Source: an uncultured Acidimicrobiales bacterium (GTDB taxonomy: Bacteria; Actinomycetota; Acidimicrobiia; Acidimicrobiales; SHLQ01). From it: 64,000 nt of DNA. A model generated the notes under the pieces. The model did not search any database. It was not told the DNA's origin and saw only the letters and a list, made by a program, of their open reading frames with translations. This document shows, piece by piece, positions 25,880-33,400 of this stretch. Made by a program: the position numbers and the translations under genes. Location: the NCBI GenBank assembly GCA_938038785.1, contig CALHTB010000048.1, positions 1-64,000 of the forward strand, written 5' to 3'. Each line of letters begins with the position of its first letter. Position 1 is the first letter of the stretch.

Positions 25880-26293
25880 ATGGCTATCCGATCCGTAAAC
25901 GAGATGATGGCGGCAGCGCGGGCTGAGATCTCCAACCTCACCCCGGCCGAATCCAAGCGGCGTGCCGACGAGGAAGGCGCCCTCCTCGTCGATATTCGTG
26001 ATGTACGTGAGCTTCAGAAACTCGGAGTCATCCCTGGAGCAAAGCATGCACCCCGGGGCATGCTCGAATTCTGGGTCGACCCAGAGTCGCCGTACCACGA
26101 CCCGTTCTTTGCTCAGGACTGTGAGTTCATCTTCCATTGAGCCGCCGGAGCCCGGTCAAGTTTGACCGCCAAGTTGCTTCAGGACATGGGGATGGCCAAG
26201 GTCTCCCACATCGACACCGGCTTTACCGGCTGGGTCGAGGACGGCCTCGAAGTCCAGCCCTACGACGAGTGGAAAGCCGCCAAGAACGGCTAG
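25880..26293 (+). CDS. Rhodanese-like sulfurtransferase with in-frame TGA at the catalytic Cys (candidate selenoprotein)
   Basis: One continuous 138-codon frame from ATG 25880 to TAG 26291-26293, broken only by TGA 26138-26140 at codon 87. Before it: LLVDIRDVREL (about 35-45), GAKHAPRGMLEFW and CEFIFH. After it: AAGARSSLTAKLLQDMG, VSHIDTGFTGWVEDG and a short tail. This is a complete single rhodanese domain. The usual active loop is (F/Y/H)-C-x-x-G-x-R-S, so TGA falls exactly where the persulfide-forming cysteine belongs. Either TGA is read as selenocysteine, or a TGC/TGT to TGA mutation killed the gene. No second stop or frameshift is present, and a hairpin follows the TGA. A further Cys81 precedes it. 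Sec machinery is not in the window. Confidence 0.7.
26141..26170 (+). promoter_or_regulatory. Candidate bacterial SECIS hairpin
   Basis: CGGTCA (26153-26158) pairs with TGACCG (26163-26168) around loop AGTT (26159-26162). There are 18 nt between TGA and the loop. Bacterial SECIS elements have a short apical loop with a G in its first two positions, 16-37 nt after the UGA, and this one complies. The stem codons TCA, AGT and TTG are ones this genome otherwise avoids in favour of TCG, AGC and CTC. Confidence 0.5.
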
Positions 26294-26346
26294 TAAACCT
26301 GGGCTCAGCGCCGTGCGTGTCACACCCCACTGCTAGAACTACATAC

Positions 26347-27294
26347 ATGACATTTACCGATCTCGACACGAGCGAGAAGCTGTACGACGTTGGTGGCGAA
26401 CGCCCCCACGATGCGGCTGACACGCGAATCGACGATCGGCTTATCGTCAAGCCCGCGGGCCCACCGCCGTATTTGTCTCCCTCGAGTGCGTCCACGTTCC
26501 GGTCGTGTGCACGTCGCTGGAAGTTCCGCTACATCGATCGCCTCCCCGACCCCGCAGGAGAAGCCGCCATCGCAGGCACCTTTGCCCATCGCGTACTCGA
26601 GCTGTTGATGGAAGAGGCTGGCCCGTCTCGCACCACCGACCGAGCCCGCGAGATCGCCCGCGAGGTGTGGCCCGAAACTGCCGAGCACGACGACTTCCTG
26701 GCGCTCGGCCTCGACGATGCCGAGCAGCGTCGGTTCCGGTGGTTGGCATGGACGGCTATCGAAGGCTTGTGGCGGCTCGAGAACCCCGCCGAGGTTGAGG
26801 TGGTTGCCAACGAGCAGAAGGTCGACACCCATCTGGGCGACGTGCCGTTTCGCGGCATCGTCGACCGCCTCGAACGCGAACCTGGCGACGCCACTGGCCT
26901 GGTCGTCAGCGACTACAAGTCTGGGCGAGCTCCATCTCGACGTTTCGCCGATGCTCGGTTGGAGCAGGTACTGCTCTATGCAGCAGCGGTCGAAGCATCC
27001 ACTGGCGAACGCCCAAAGGCTGCCCGGCTCTTGTACTTGGGCCAGTGCATCATCGAAACCGAAGTCACCGAAGAGCTCATCACCACCGCGGTCGATGCGC
27101 TGGGCGAAACGTGGACGATGCTCAACGATTCGGTCACATCGGAGACCTACCAGGCCTCCCCCGGGCCCCTGTGTGGCTGGTGTCCCTATGCTGGCGAATG
27201 CCCCGAGGGCCTCGCCGAGCTTGAGCTACGGCACTCGTCAGGCCGCATTCGAGCCTCGGCACCTTCGCTTCGCTTTGTCGCTGCGGCGAGCTAA
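26347..27294 (+). CDS. RecB-family PD-(D/E)XK nuclease with Fe-S cysteines
   Basis: The start is ATG 26347 (MTFTDLDTSEKL). Upstream reading is excluded because it overlaps the rhodanese frame. The product is 315 residues. After an N-terminal tail comes LSPSSASTFRSCARRWKFRYIDRL, the nuclease entry motif, then GTFAHRVLELLM with the motif-I His. Catalytic residues are in GIVDRLER and VSDYKSG (D...D-x-K), and QVLLYAAAVE follows. The first Cys (RSC) and the C-terminal CGWCPYAGEC give the four cysteines of a [4Fe-4S] staple as in AddB/Cas4. A stand-alone RecB-type nuclease of this kind is common in actinobacteria. No helicase or cas genes are near. Confidence 0.87.
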   Translation: MTFTDLDTSEKLYDVGGERPHDAADTRIDDRLIVKPAGPPPYLSPSSASTFRSCARRWKFRYIDRLPDPAGEAAIAGTFAHRVLELLMEEAGPSRTTDRAREIAREVWPETAEHDDFLALGLDDAEQRRFRWLAWTAIEGLWRLENPAEVEVVANEQKVDTHLGDVPFRGIVDRLEREPGDATGLVVSDYKSGRAPSRRFADARLEQVLLYAAAVEASTGERPKAARLLYLGQCIIETEVTEELITTAVDALGETWTMLNDSVTSETYQASPGPLCGWCPYAGECPEGLAELELRHSSGRIRASAPSLRFVAAAS

Positions 27295-27368
27295 CCGGCC
27301 AACATTCACAACACATTGCGGTCGGCCCGCTACGTAACGCGGCATTTTTGGTCGGTATCATCACATCT

Positions 27369-28196
27369 ATGTCCAGTCCCGAGCCGGTCGCGCAACCTCA
27401 GGTCGCCTCGATCACCCGCGCCGCTCCCCCAGCGCTGACCACTCGTTCGACCCCACAGATCGACCACCTTTTCTCCTCGATGGTGGGCGCCGCGTTCGAT
27501 CTGATGGAAGAGCTAGGCCCGGTGAGCTTGGCGGCCTACCTCCACGTGCCCCACGATGACCAGCCATTGTTCTTCGCTCGTCACCCAAAGCTCGAACTGC
27601 TAACCCCAACCGAGAACTTCCGGTTGATGCACACCATCACCATGTTGTCGAACGGCCGCAAGCCGGTCGCGGCCTTCAGACACGGCGCCCTCAGCGGGCA
27701 CTACGTGCGCACAACTGGCCCCGACTCCGACGGCCTCTTTGTGTACGGGCCAATCCAAGCCCCCGAGACGGCCAAGCGAATCACTGCCATCTCGCGGGCG
27801 TTCGCCAGGGTGCTTCACCAATTCCACCTCGACGACGGCGGGGCCGGGTTCGAACCACCGTTGCTCTCACTCGACCAAATCGAAGATGTCTCCCAGGCAA
27901 CCATCACCATCGAGCTCGACGGCCAAGGCTTCCAAGGCACAGCGTCAGCCACCCGCCCTGAGGACGCCGTGGCGAAAGCCGTCATCGTTGCCATTGCACC
28001 CGATCACACGTTCAGCGAGGTCCGCACCATCGACGTCGGCACCCGGTCGGCGGTGCTCGTTGTCGCTCACGACCCAAAGGGTGTGCTTCGTTTGGGCCTT
28101 GCAATCTCCGATGGCGACGTGCTCCAGACCACCGCCGAAGCAGCCAAACGCTCACTCATCGATATGAGAAACCCTGACGTCGAGGCGTCCGGTTAG
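27369..28196 (+). CDS. Hypothetical protein
   Basis: The start is set at ATG 27369 (MSSPEPVAQPQVASI). The product is 275 residues. A Pro/Ala-rich N-terminal 35 residues precede IDHLFSSMVGAAFDLMEELG, a beta-rich segment, and KRITAISRAFARVLHQFH. This order (helix, sheet, long helix) resembles GAF or roadblock-like sensor folds, but no motif allows assignment. Residues about 180-260 form a second alpha/beta unit (ATITIELDGQGFQGTASA...AVLVVAHDPKGVLRLGLAIS). Soluble and acidic. Its 3' end overlaps the convergent gene by 4 bp. Confidence 0.7.
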   Translation: MSSPEPVAQPQVASITRAAPPALTTRSTPQIDHLFSSMVGAAFDLMEELGPVSLAAYLHVPHDDQPLFFARHPKLELLTPTENFRLMHTITMLSNGRKPVAAFRHGALSGHYVRTTGPDSDGLFVYGPIQAPETAKRITAISRAFARVLHQFHLDDGGAGFEPPLLSLDQIEDVSQATITIELDGQGFQGTASATRPEDAVAKAVIVAIAPDHTFSEVRTIDVGTRSAVLVVAHDPKGVLRLGLAISDGDVLQTTAEAAKRSLIDMRNPDVEASG

Positions 28197-29386
28197 CTCC
28201 ACGAGGCAATTGCGGCCCGAGGCAACAGCCAGCGGGCTGCAGGCGTGACTTTGCCGTGCTCATCGAGCACGCCGGTCACTTCCCACGAATACAGCATCTG
28301 CTCGAACGCCCACGCCAGGCGAGGGGCATCTTTCTTGGGGATCGTCGTGGTGATCTCGGGCGCCTTGTTGATGAACCGCACCAACGCGTCGCCGTCGATG
28401 TCGGTTCCCGGGGCGGCGCGCGACATTCCGAGAATCACGCCGATCCAGTCGGCTGGCTCGAGCTCGATCAGCGCAGCGAACTGCGGATCGGTGTGTGGAT
28501 CGAGGTTCTTCGGGGCCAGGTAGCTGCCGACGAGCTCGATAAATCCGTCGATGTCGAGCTCGTTGGTTGGGTCGAGCTCGGCAATGTCGTACACGGTGAG
28601 CGCGTCAGGGTCATCGCGAGCGACCCGGGCCGCGAACTGATCGAGAGCGTGCGACACCTCTTCGGGCTGATCTTCGGCGAGCTGTTTGCGAAGCGCCGAA
28701 CTGAGCAACTCCACCGAGTAGCGGTCGTCCTCCACATCGCGTTCGGGCAAGGTGCGGTCGGTGGTAGCCCCAGCGAACTCGGTGAGCTCATCGATCGAGA
28801 AGCCGACACGTCGCACGACGAGCGGCAACGTGGCCTCGGCTGCAGCTGATAGCTGCCCGAGGGGTTGGCCGAGCGCCTCGCGCACGATCTCGATCGCTCG
28901 GCGAGGTTCGAGGTCTTCGACCTGCATGCCATCGTGGTCGGCTTCGACAGCAGCGATGGCCAAACCTTCGGGCCCGACAGCAATACCGACAATGGCGTCG
29001 GCTTCGATCGAAACCGACAGGTCGTGGCGTTCGCCCGATGGGGCGGTGTATTCGAGGATGACTCCGGCATCGCTGGCGCCGCTTTGATGAATGCGCACCG
29101 CCTTGGTGAGTTCATGGCGTCCGAAGTCGGCAAGCCACTCGGGTTCGTCGGCCGCAGCTGGCGCATCAGCACCATCGATCCACTCGATGAGCTGCGCGGC
29201 CAGGGGTGCCCGGTCGGCGACTTTGCTGGCCAGGCGGCCTTCAGCTCCGTCGAGCGCAAGCCACTCGGCCACCGCACCTGACGCCCACGCCTCGGCCACA
29301 GCAGCCGACTCGACGTCGGCCAGCACAGACGCAGCTCCGAGGAGCTCGTCGAGGTAGCGGTCACGGATTTGATCTGGTGTCGGCAT
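28193..29386 (-). CDS. Hypothetical acidic protein
   Basis: A 397-residue soluble, very acidic and Ala-rich protein. It has no signal peptide or membrane helix. An N-terminal helical part (RDRYLDELLGAASVLADVES) is followed by a beta segment (GVILEYTAPSGERHDLSVSIEADAIVG split by turns) and a long helical C-terminal half with LEPADWIGVILGMSRAAPGT and WAFEQMLYSWEVTGVLDEHG. The last part may be winged-helix-like. No family recognised. It diverges from mutM by 25 bp. Confidence 0.75.
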   Translation of the reverse strand: MPTPDQIRDRYLDELLGAASVLADVESAAVAEAWASGAVAEWLALDGAEGRLASKVADRAPLAAQLIEWIDGADAPAAADEPEWLADFGRHELTKAVRIHQSGASDAGVILEYTAPSGERHDLSVSIEADAIVGIAVGPEGLAIAAVEADHDGMQVEDLEPRRAIEIVREALGQPLGQLSAAAEATLPLVVRRVGFSIDELTEFAGATTDRTLPERDVEDDRYSVELLSSALRKQLAEDQPEEVSHALDQFAARVARDDPDALTVYDIAELDPTNELDIDGFIELVGSYLAPKNLDPHTDPQFAALIELEPADWIGVILGMSRAAPGTDIDGDALVRFINKAPEITTTIPKKDAPRLAWAFEQMLYSWEVTGVLDEHGKVTPAARWLLPRAAIASWS

Positions 29387-29411
29387 TGGAGGGCGAGGCT
29401 AGCGTGCACTC

Positions 29412-30233
29412 ATGCCAGAGTTGCCCGAAGTCGAAACGATTCGACGCCAGCTCGAACCGCTCGTCCGTGATGCGGTCATCGTGGCGGCCGATTCGCATTG
29501 GAGCGACAAGTTCACACCCGCCCTCGATGCGGTCGGTTCGACGATTACCGGAATCGCCCGGCGCGGGAAGTATCTCCTCTTTCAGCTCGACGACGACCAC
29601 GAACTGGTGGCTCACCTGGGGATGACCGGCTCGTTCCATCTCGAAACCGGCAACGGCTCCGATCCGTCGTGTGCAGCTCACGGCAAACACACGCGGGCGG
29701 TGTGGGCGTTCGATGACGGGAGACACCTGGTGTTCGACGACACCCGGCGGTTTGGACGTCTCCGCGTCGTGCCAAAAGGCGACTATGGCGACATCGCGAC
29801 GCTGCACCAGATGGGCCCCGAGCCACTCGATGGTGACTTCACCGGAGCGTCTCTCCACGCTGCCATTGTTGGCCGCTCGCGCTCGATCAAGACGCAGCTA
29901 CTCAGCCAACGGCCTGTTGCTGGAGTGGGCAATATCTACGCCGATGAGGCGCTGTTTCTGGCCGGAATCGACCCGCGGGCACGTCGTGTTGGCCGCGAAC
30001 GGTGCGATCGTCTGGCCGACTCGGTCAAGCAGGTTCTGGCTACGGGAATCGACAATGGCGGCACGACATTGCGTGATTATGTCAACGCCGAAGGCGACGA
30101 GGGGCAGAACCAACACGCCCTTCTCGTGTACGGCCGAGGGGGCGAGCCGTGCACGAATTGCGCCGAGCCACTCAGCACAATTGTGATCGACGCAAGGACA
30201 ACGACGTTCTGCAGGCGCTGCCAAAAGCGCTGA
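29412..30233 (+). CDS. mutM: Formamidopyrimidine-DNA glycosylase
   Basis: A 273-residue Fpg that removes 8-oxoguanine and other oxidised purines. Seen: catalytic N-terminus MPELPEVETIRRQL (Pro2, Glu3), LVAHLGMTGSFHL, the DNA-binding GVGNIYADEALF, and the C-terminal zinc finger with CTNCAEPL and CRRCQ. Together with the Nei-like enzyme at 9543 the window holds both Fpg/Nei branches. It is followed by the sigma-like gene with a 55-bp gap, co-directional. Confidence 0.95.
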   Translation: MPELPEVETIRRQLEPLVRDAVIVAADSHWSDKFTPALDAVGSTITGIARRGKYLLFQLDDDHELVAHLGMTGSFHLETGNGSDPSCAAHGKHTRAVWAFDDGRHLVFDDTRRFGRLRVVPKGDYGDIATLHQMGPEPLDGDFTGASLHAAIVGRSRSIKTQLLSQRPVAGVGNIYADEALFLAGIDPRARRVGRERCDRLADSVKQVLATGIDNGGTTLRDYVNAEGDEGQNQHALLVYGRGGEPCTNCAEPLSTIVIDARTTTFCRRCQKR

Positions 30234-30288
30234 TTTGCGCGGAAATTCTCTCCCGTGGCGTTATATCGGCAGGCGCTCTGCGGCTACT

Positions 30289-31122
30289 ATGACCCACGAG
30301 ATGACCGCCCCGTCCACATCCGCGATTGAGAGAATCGGCACCTTCCCGCCGGTGACCCCAGCCGACTGGCGAAACATGTTCTACGGATCACCCACACCGG
30401 TGAATCCCGAAGCCGCCCAAATGGTCTACGACATCTGCTGGTTCCTCGTGAAGGACGGCAACGTCGCCACTCGCCTCACCATCGTGACGTTCCGGGTGGC
30501 GCTCAGTCGATTCAACGATCACCACTTGCCCGCTCCAGCGGCATACACGGCATGGCTTGCCTCGATCGCCAGCAACGAAGCCCACCGCTATCTCGAAGAA
30601 AACCCGACCCGCCGTCTCAGCTCGGCGCTGCTTGAAGGCAGCGAAAATCGGGCGTCGTTCTACCTTGCTGACACGCTTTCGGAGATGCGAGCCGACTACA
30701 AGCTGGCCCTGTTGTTGCGCTACCGCTACCAAACACCACCGAAGTTCATCTGCATGGCGCTCGATATGCGCCCACGCCGCCTCGCGCGAGTCTTTGTAAA
30801 GGCCCGAGCTCAATTCGCCGAAAACAGCTCGATCGCTCCCGCCCGCCTTGGGCAGGTCGATCCGCCCCGAACACGAAGCCTTCCCCAGGTCATCGAGCCG
30901 TATGCAAAGAAGGACATGCGCCGAAAGATTCTGGGTTACGAATGGCTTCCTTCGGAATTTCCGATTATTCCTGAACGCGACGAACGTCGAGCACGATGGG
31001 TCACGGCGGTACTTACCTTGGTTATCCTTCTAGCTATCGGCGCCGTTATTACCAATCCGTGGGGAGCCGAGCGACCGAGCTTCGAGTCCGACCCCCCAGC
31101 TGTGGAGCAAATTGATGGCTAA
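30289..31122 (+). CDS. Membrane-anchored sigma-factor-like protein
   Basis: The start is set at ATG 30289 (MTHEMTAPSTSAIER) and ATG 30301 is possible. The product is 277 residues. Residues about 50-120 (DGNVATRLTIVTFRVALSRF ... AYTAWLASIASNEAHRYL) look like sigma region 2. Residues about 150-190 (LALLLRYRYQTPPKFICMAL-DMRPRRLARVFVKAR) look like the region 4 helix-turn-helix of ECF sigma factors. A single transmembrane helix lies near the C-terminus (WVTAVLTLVILLAIGAVI, about 236-255), with a short extracytoplasmic tail. Such a tether would keep the DNA-binding part at the membrane until release. The next gene starts within its last codons. The assignment is by pattern only. Confidence 0.55.
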   Translation: MTHEMTAPSTSAIERIGTFPPVTPADWRNMFYGSPTPVNPEAAQMVYDICWFLVKDGNVATRLTIVTFRVALSRFNDHHLPAPAAYTAWLASIASNEAHRYLEENPTRRLSSALLEGSENRASFYLADTLSEMRADYKLALLLRYRYQTPPKFICMALDMRPRRLARVFVKARAQFAENSSIAPARLGQVDPPRTRSLPQVIEPYAKKDMRRKILGYEWLPSEFPIIPERDERRARWVTAVLTLVILLAIGAVITNPWGAERPSFESDPPAVEQIDG

Positions 31123-32656
31123 GTCCGAGATCGCACCCCCCACAACTTCGCGTCAGCGCATGACGCGGGTGGTATTTGCATTGTTGATGGTGTTTGGCAT
31201 GCTCGCCACCACTACCGCGCCCGTCGACGCGCAAGGCACCAAGACCGACGATCAGCTAGAGCTTGAGTCACGCGAGGCTCGCCTGCTCGATGAGGTGACA
31301 AACGCCGAGCGGACTATCGACGAGCTCAACATCGAGCGCTCGCAGGTTCTCGTCGACATCGACGCCGGAACCGCAGCGATCGAAGGTTCCGCAGACGCAC
31401 TCGAATTCCTCGCCCTCGCCCGCCGCCAGCCTGCTCTGGTTCGGGTCAACATGGCGCTCGAACGATTTGTTAGCGGCCAACCCGCCCAGACTGCCTTTGC
31501 GCGCGAGCTCCAAGCACTTGAACACGATTCGAGCCCATTGCAGAACCAAGAAGTCTTTGGCTCGGTAGTTGAAGCCGCAGACAGCGAGCTAGCTCGCATC
31601 GACGGCGAGATCACGTCACTTCAGGCCAACGTGCCCGAGCTGATGGCTGCTCGCCAAGAGCTTGCGAACCGGCTGATCACCATCGATGCCACCGTGCGCG
31701 AGCTGCAGGTCGGCATGGACGATGCCAACAACGAGCTTGCAACGGTGAAGCAAGCACTCGCGTGGTACCGCAACTCGGGAAGCCGTTCGCAGCTCACCGG
31801 CCGTAACAACCCGCACGGCAACAACCGGGCGGCGTTGGTAGTGAAGATCGACAACGTGCCTCGAGCTCGTCCGCAAGCCGGTATCAACGACGCTGACATG
31901 GTCTTCGTCGAGCTTGTCGAAGGTGGCCAGACCCGTTACGCCGCGGTCTTCCATTCCGAAGAGGTTGGCACCGTCGGTCCAGTTCGCTCGATGCGCACGA
32001 CCGACATCAACCTCGTTCGCCCATTGAACAAGCCGTTGTTCGCCAACTCGGGTGGCAACTCTCGCACCACCAGCGCCATCAACGCTTCGCCGCTGGTAAA
32101 CATCGGACATGCCACCAGTGCTGGTCGGGCGTACTTCCGCAACAACAGCCGTCCAGCACCGCACAACCTCTTCAGCTCGACCGCAGCGCTGCGTCGTGCC
32201 GGTGGAAGCGCTCCTGGCGTGCCGCCACAGATGTTCACCATCCGCCGCCCAGGCACCCCGAACCCGAACAAGACCGCCGCCACCAAGGGCGTCAACGTCA
32301 GTTACGAGAGCACGAACGTGAGCTACACGTGGAACGGTTCTGGTTGGGCTCGCTCTCAGGACGGCCGGGCCACGGTTGACACCGCTGGCGTGCGTACCGC
32401 ACCGGAAACGGTCATCGTGCAGTTCACCCCGTACGGCGTAAGCCCCGCCGACCGCAACTCGCCCGAAGCCAACGTCATTGGCAAGGGCCGGGCGTGGATC
32501 TTCACCGAAGGCAAGCTCATTCGCGGCAGCTGGCGTAAGCCAAACGCAAACGCTGTTCCGCTGTACTTCGACTCCGAAGGCAACCCGCTGCAGCTGCTGC
32601 CAGGCCGGGTGTGGATCGAGTTGCCAAGGCCCGGCGACGCCACCCTTCGCAACTAG
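31115..32656 (+). CDS. DUF3048 (YerB-like) exported protein with N-terminal coiled coil
   Basis: The ATG 31115 overlaps the end of the sigma-like gene by 8 bp, suggesting coupled translation. The product is 513 residues. Signal peptide: VVFALLMVFGMLATTTAPVDA. Residues about 45-225 form a long coiled coil rich in Leu/Glu/Arg (RLLDEVTNAERTIDEL). From about 230 the DUF3048 fold has ALVVKIDNVPRARPQAGI, VELVEGGQTRYAAVFHS, VGPVRSMRTTDI and the C-terminal part PETVIVQFTPYG. YerB-type proteins are lipoproteins of unclear role. Here the coiled coil may position the domain in the envelope. The pairing with a membrane-tethered sigma-like protein is notable. Confidence 0.85.
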   Translation: MAKSEIAPPTTSRQRMTRVVFALLMVFGMLATTTAPVDAQGTKTDDQLELESREARLLDEVTNAERTIDELNIERSQVLVDIDAGTAAIEGSADALEFLALARRQPALVRVNMALERFVSGQPAQTAFARELQALEHDSSPLQNQEVFGSVVEAADSELARIDGEITSLQANVPELMAARQELANRLITIDATVRELQVGMDDANNELATVKQALAWYRNSGSRSQLTGRNNPHGNNRAALVVKIDNVPRARPQAGINDADMVFVELVEGGQTRYAAVFHSEEVGTVGPVRSMRTTDINLVRPLNKPLFANSGGNSRTTSAINASPLVNIGHATSAGRAYFRNNSRPAPHNLFSSTAALRRAGGSAPGVPPQMFTIRRPGTPNPNKTAATKGVNVSYESTNVSYTWNGSGWARSQDGRATVDTAGVRTAPETVIVQFTPYGVSPADRNSPEANVIGKGRAWIFTEGKLIRGSWRKPNANAVPLYFDSEGNPLQLLPGRVWIELPRPGDATLRN

Positions 32657-32703
32657 CCACGGCCTTCACGGCGTCTTTCGGCGCGACATGGTTGACTCGT
32701 TCT

Positions 32704-33327
32704 ATGACGAACGCGCCGCACACCATTACAACGATCGAACAACTTGAAGCTCTCTACGGCGACGTCTCGCTTGGGGCCCGAACCAAAGAGCAGACGTACC
32801 TCGCTCCGGTGTATCAGCAGATGATCGCAGCGTCGCCGTTCTGCGCGCTTGCGACGGTTGGGCCCAGCGGAACCGACTGCACGCCTCGTGGCGACGGGCC
32901 CGGCTTCGTCCGGGTTGTCGACGAGCACACCCTCGAGCTGCCCGACCGCAAGGGCAACAACCGTATCGACAGTCTTCGCAACATTGTCGAGGACGGACGA
33001 GTGTCGCTGTTGTTCCTCATTCCACACCGCATCGACAGCATGCGGGTGAACGGACGCGCCGTCATCATCACCGACCCAGACGTCCTCGAATCACACGCGA
33101 TCGACGACAAGGCCCCCGCAATCGTGCTTCGAATCACCGTCGACCAGGCCTATTCCCAGTGCGGCAAGGCCATGATCCGTTCGCAGCTCTGGGAGCCCGA
33201 CACGTGGCCATCGGTCGACGGGCTTCCGACACCGGGGCAAATCTCGAACAGCTTCAAAGACTTTGAGATGGACATCGAGGCATACGACGCCAACTACGAG
33301 CAGGGCCTACGCGACGAGCTGTTGTAG
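32704..33327 (+). CDS. Pyridoxamine-phosphate-oxidase-like flavin-binding protein
   Basis: The start at ATG 32704 (MTNAPHTITTIEQLEAL) is chosen because the longer frame overlaps the previous gene. The product is 207 residues. The split-barrel fold is seen in SPFCALATVGPSGTDCTPRGDGPGFVRV, LPDRKGNNRIDSLRNIVEDGRVSLLFLIP and MRVNGRAVI. The GNNRIDSLRNI segment binds flavin phosphate in the MSMEG_1061/DR2398-type subgroup. Such enzymes reduce or oxidise small molecules with FMN or F420. The substrate is unknown. Confidence 0.85.
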   Translation: MTNAPHTITTIEQLEALYGDVSLGARTKEQTYLAPVYQQMIAASPFCALATVGPSGTDCTPRGDGPGFVRVVDEHTLELPDRKGNNRIDSLRNIVEDGRVSLLFLIPHRIDSMRVNGRAVIITDPDVLESHAIDDKAPAIVLRITVDQAYSQCGKAMIRSQLWEPDTWPSVDGLPTPGQISNSFKDFEMDIEAYDANYEQGLRDELL

Positions 33328-33400
33328 CTCTCAAAAGTTCACATGCATTGGTGCCTTGTAGACCCTGCGTACGGCCTGCGACGCAATACGATTAGAACCT

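Noticed and set aside
25880-26293. Frameshift as cause of the broken rhodanese
   Set aside because: Both halves are in the same frame and only the TGA separates them.
26137-26346. N-terminal extension of the RecB-like nuclease
   Set aside because: It overlaps the 3' half of the rhodanese in another frame, and the sequence is Arg/Gly/His-rich as in out-of-frame reading. The ATG at 26347 is a natural start.
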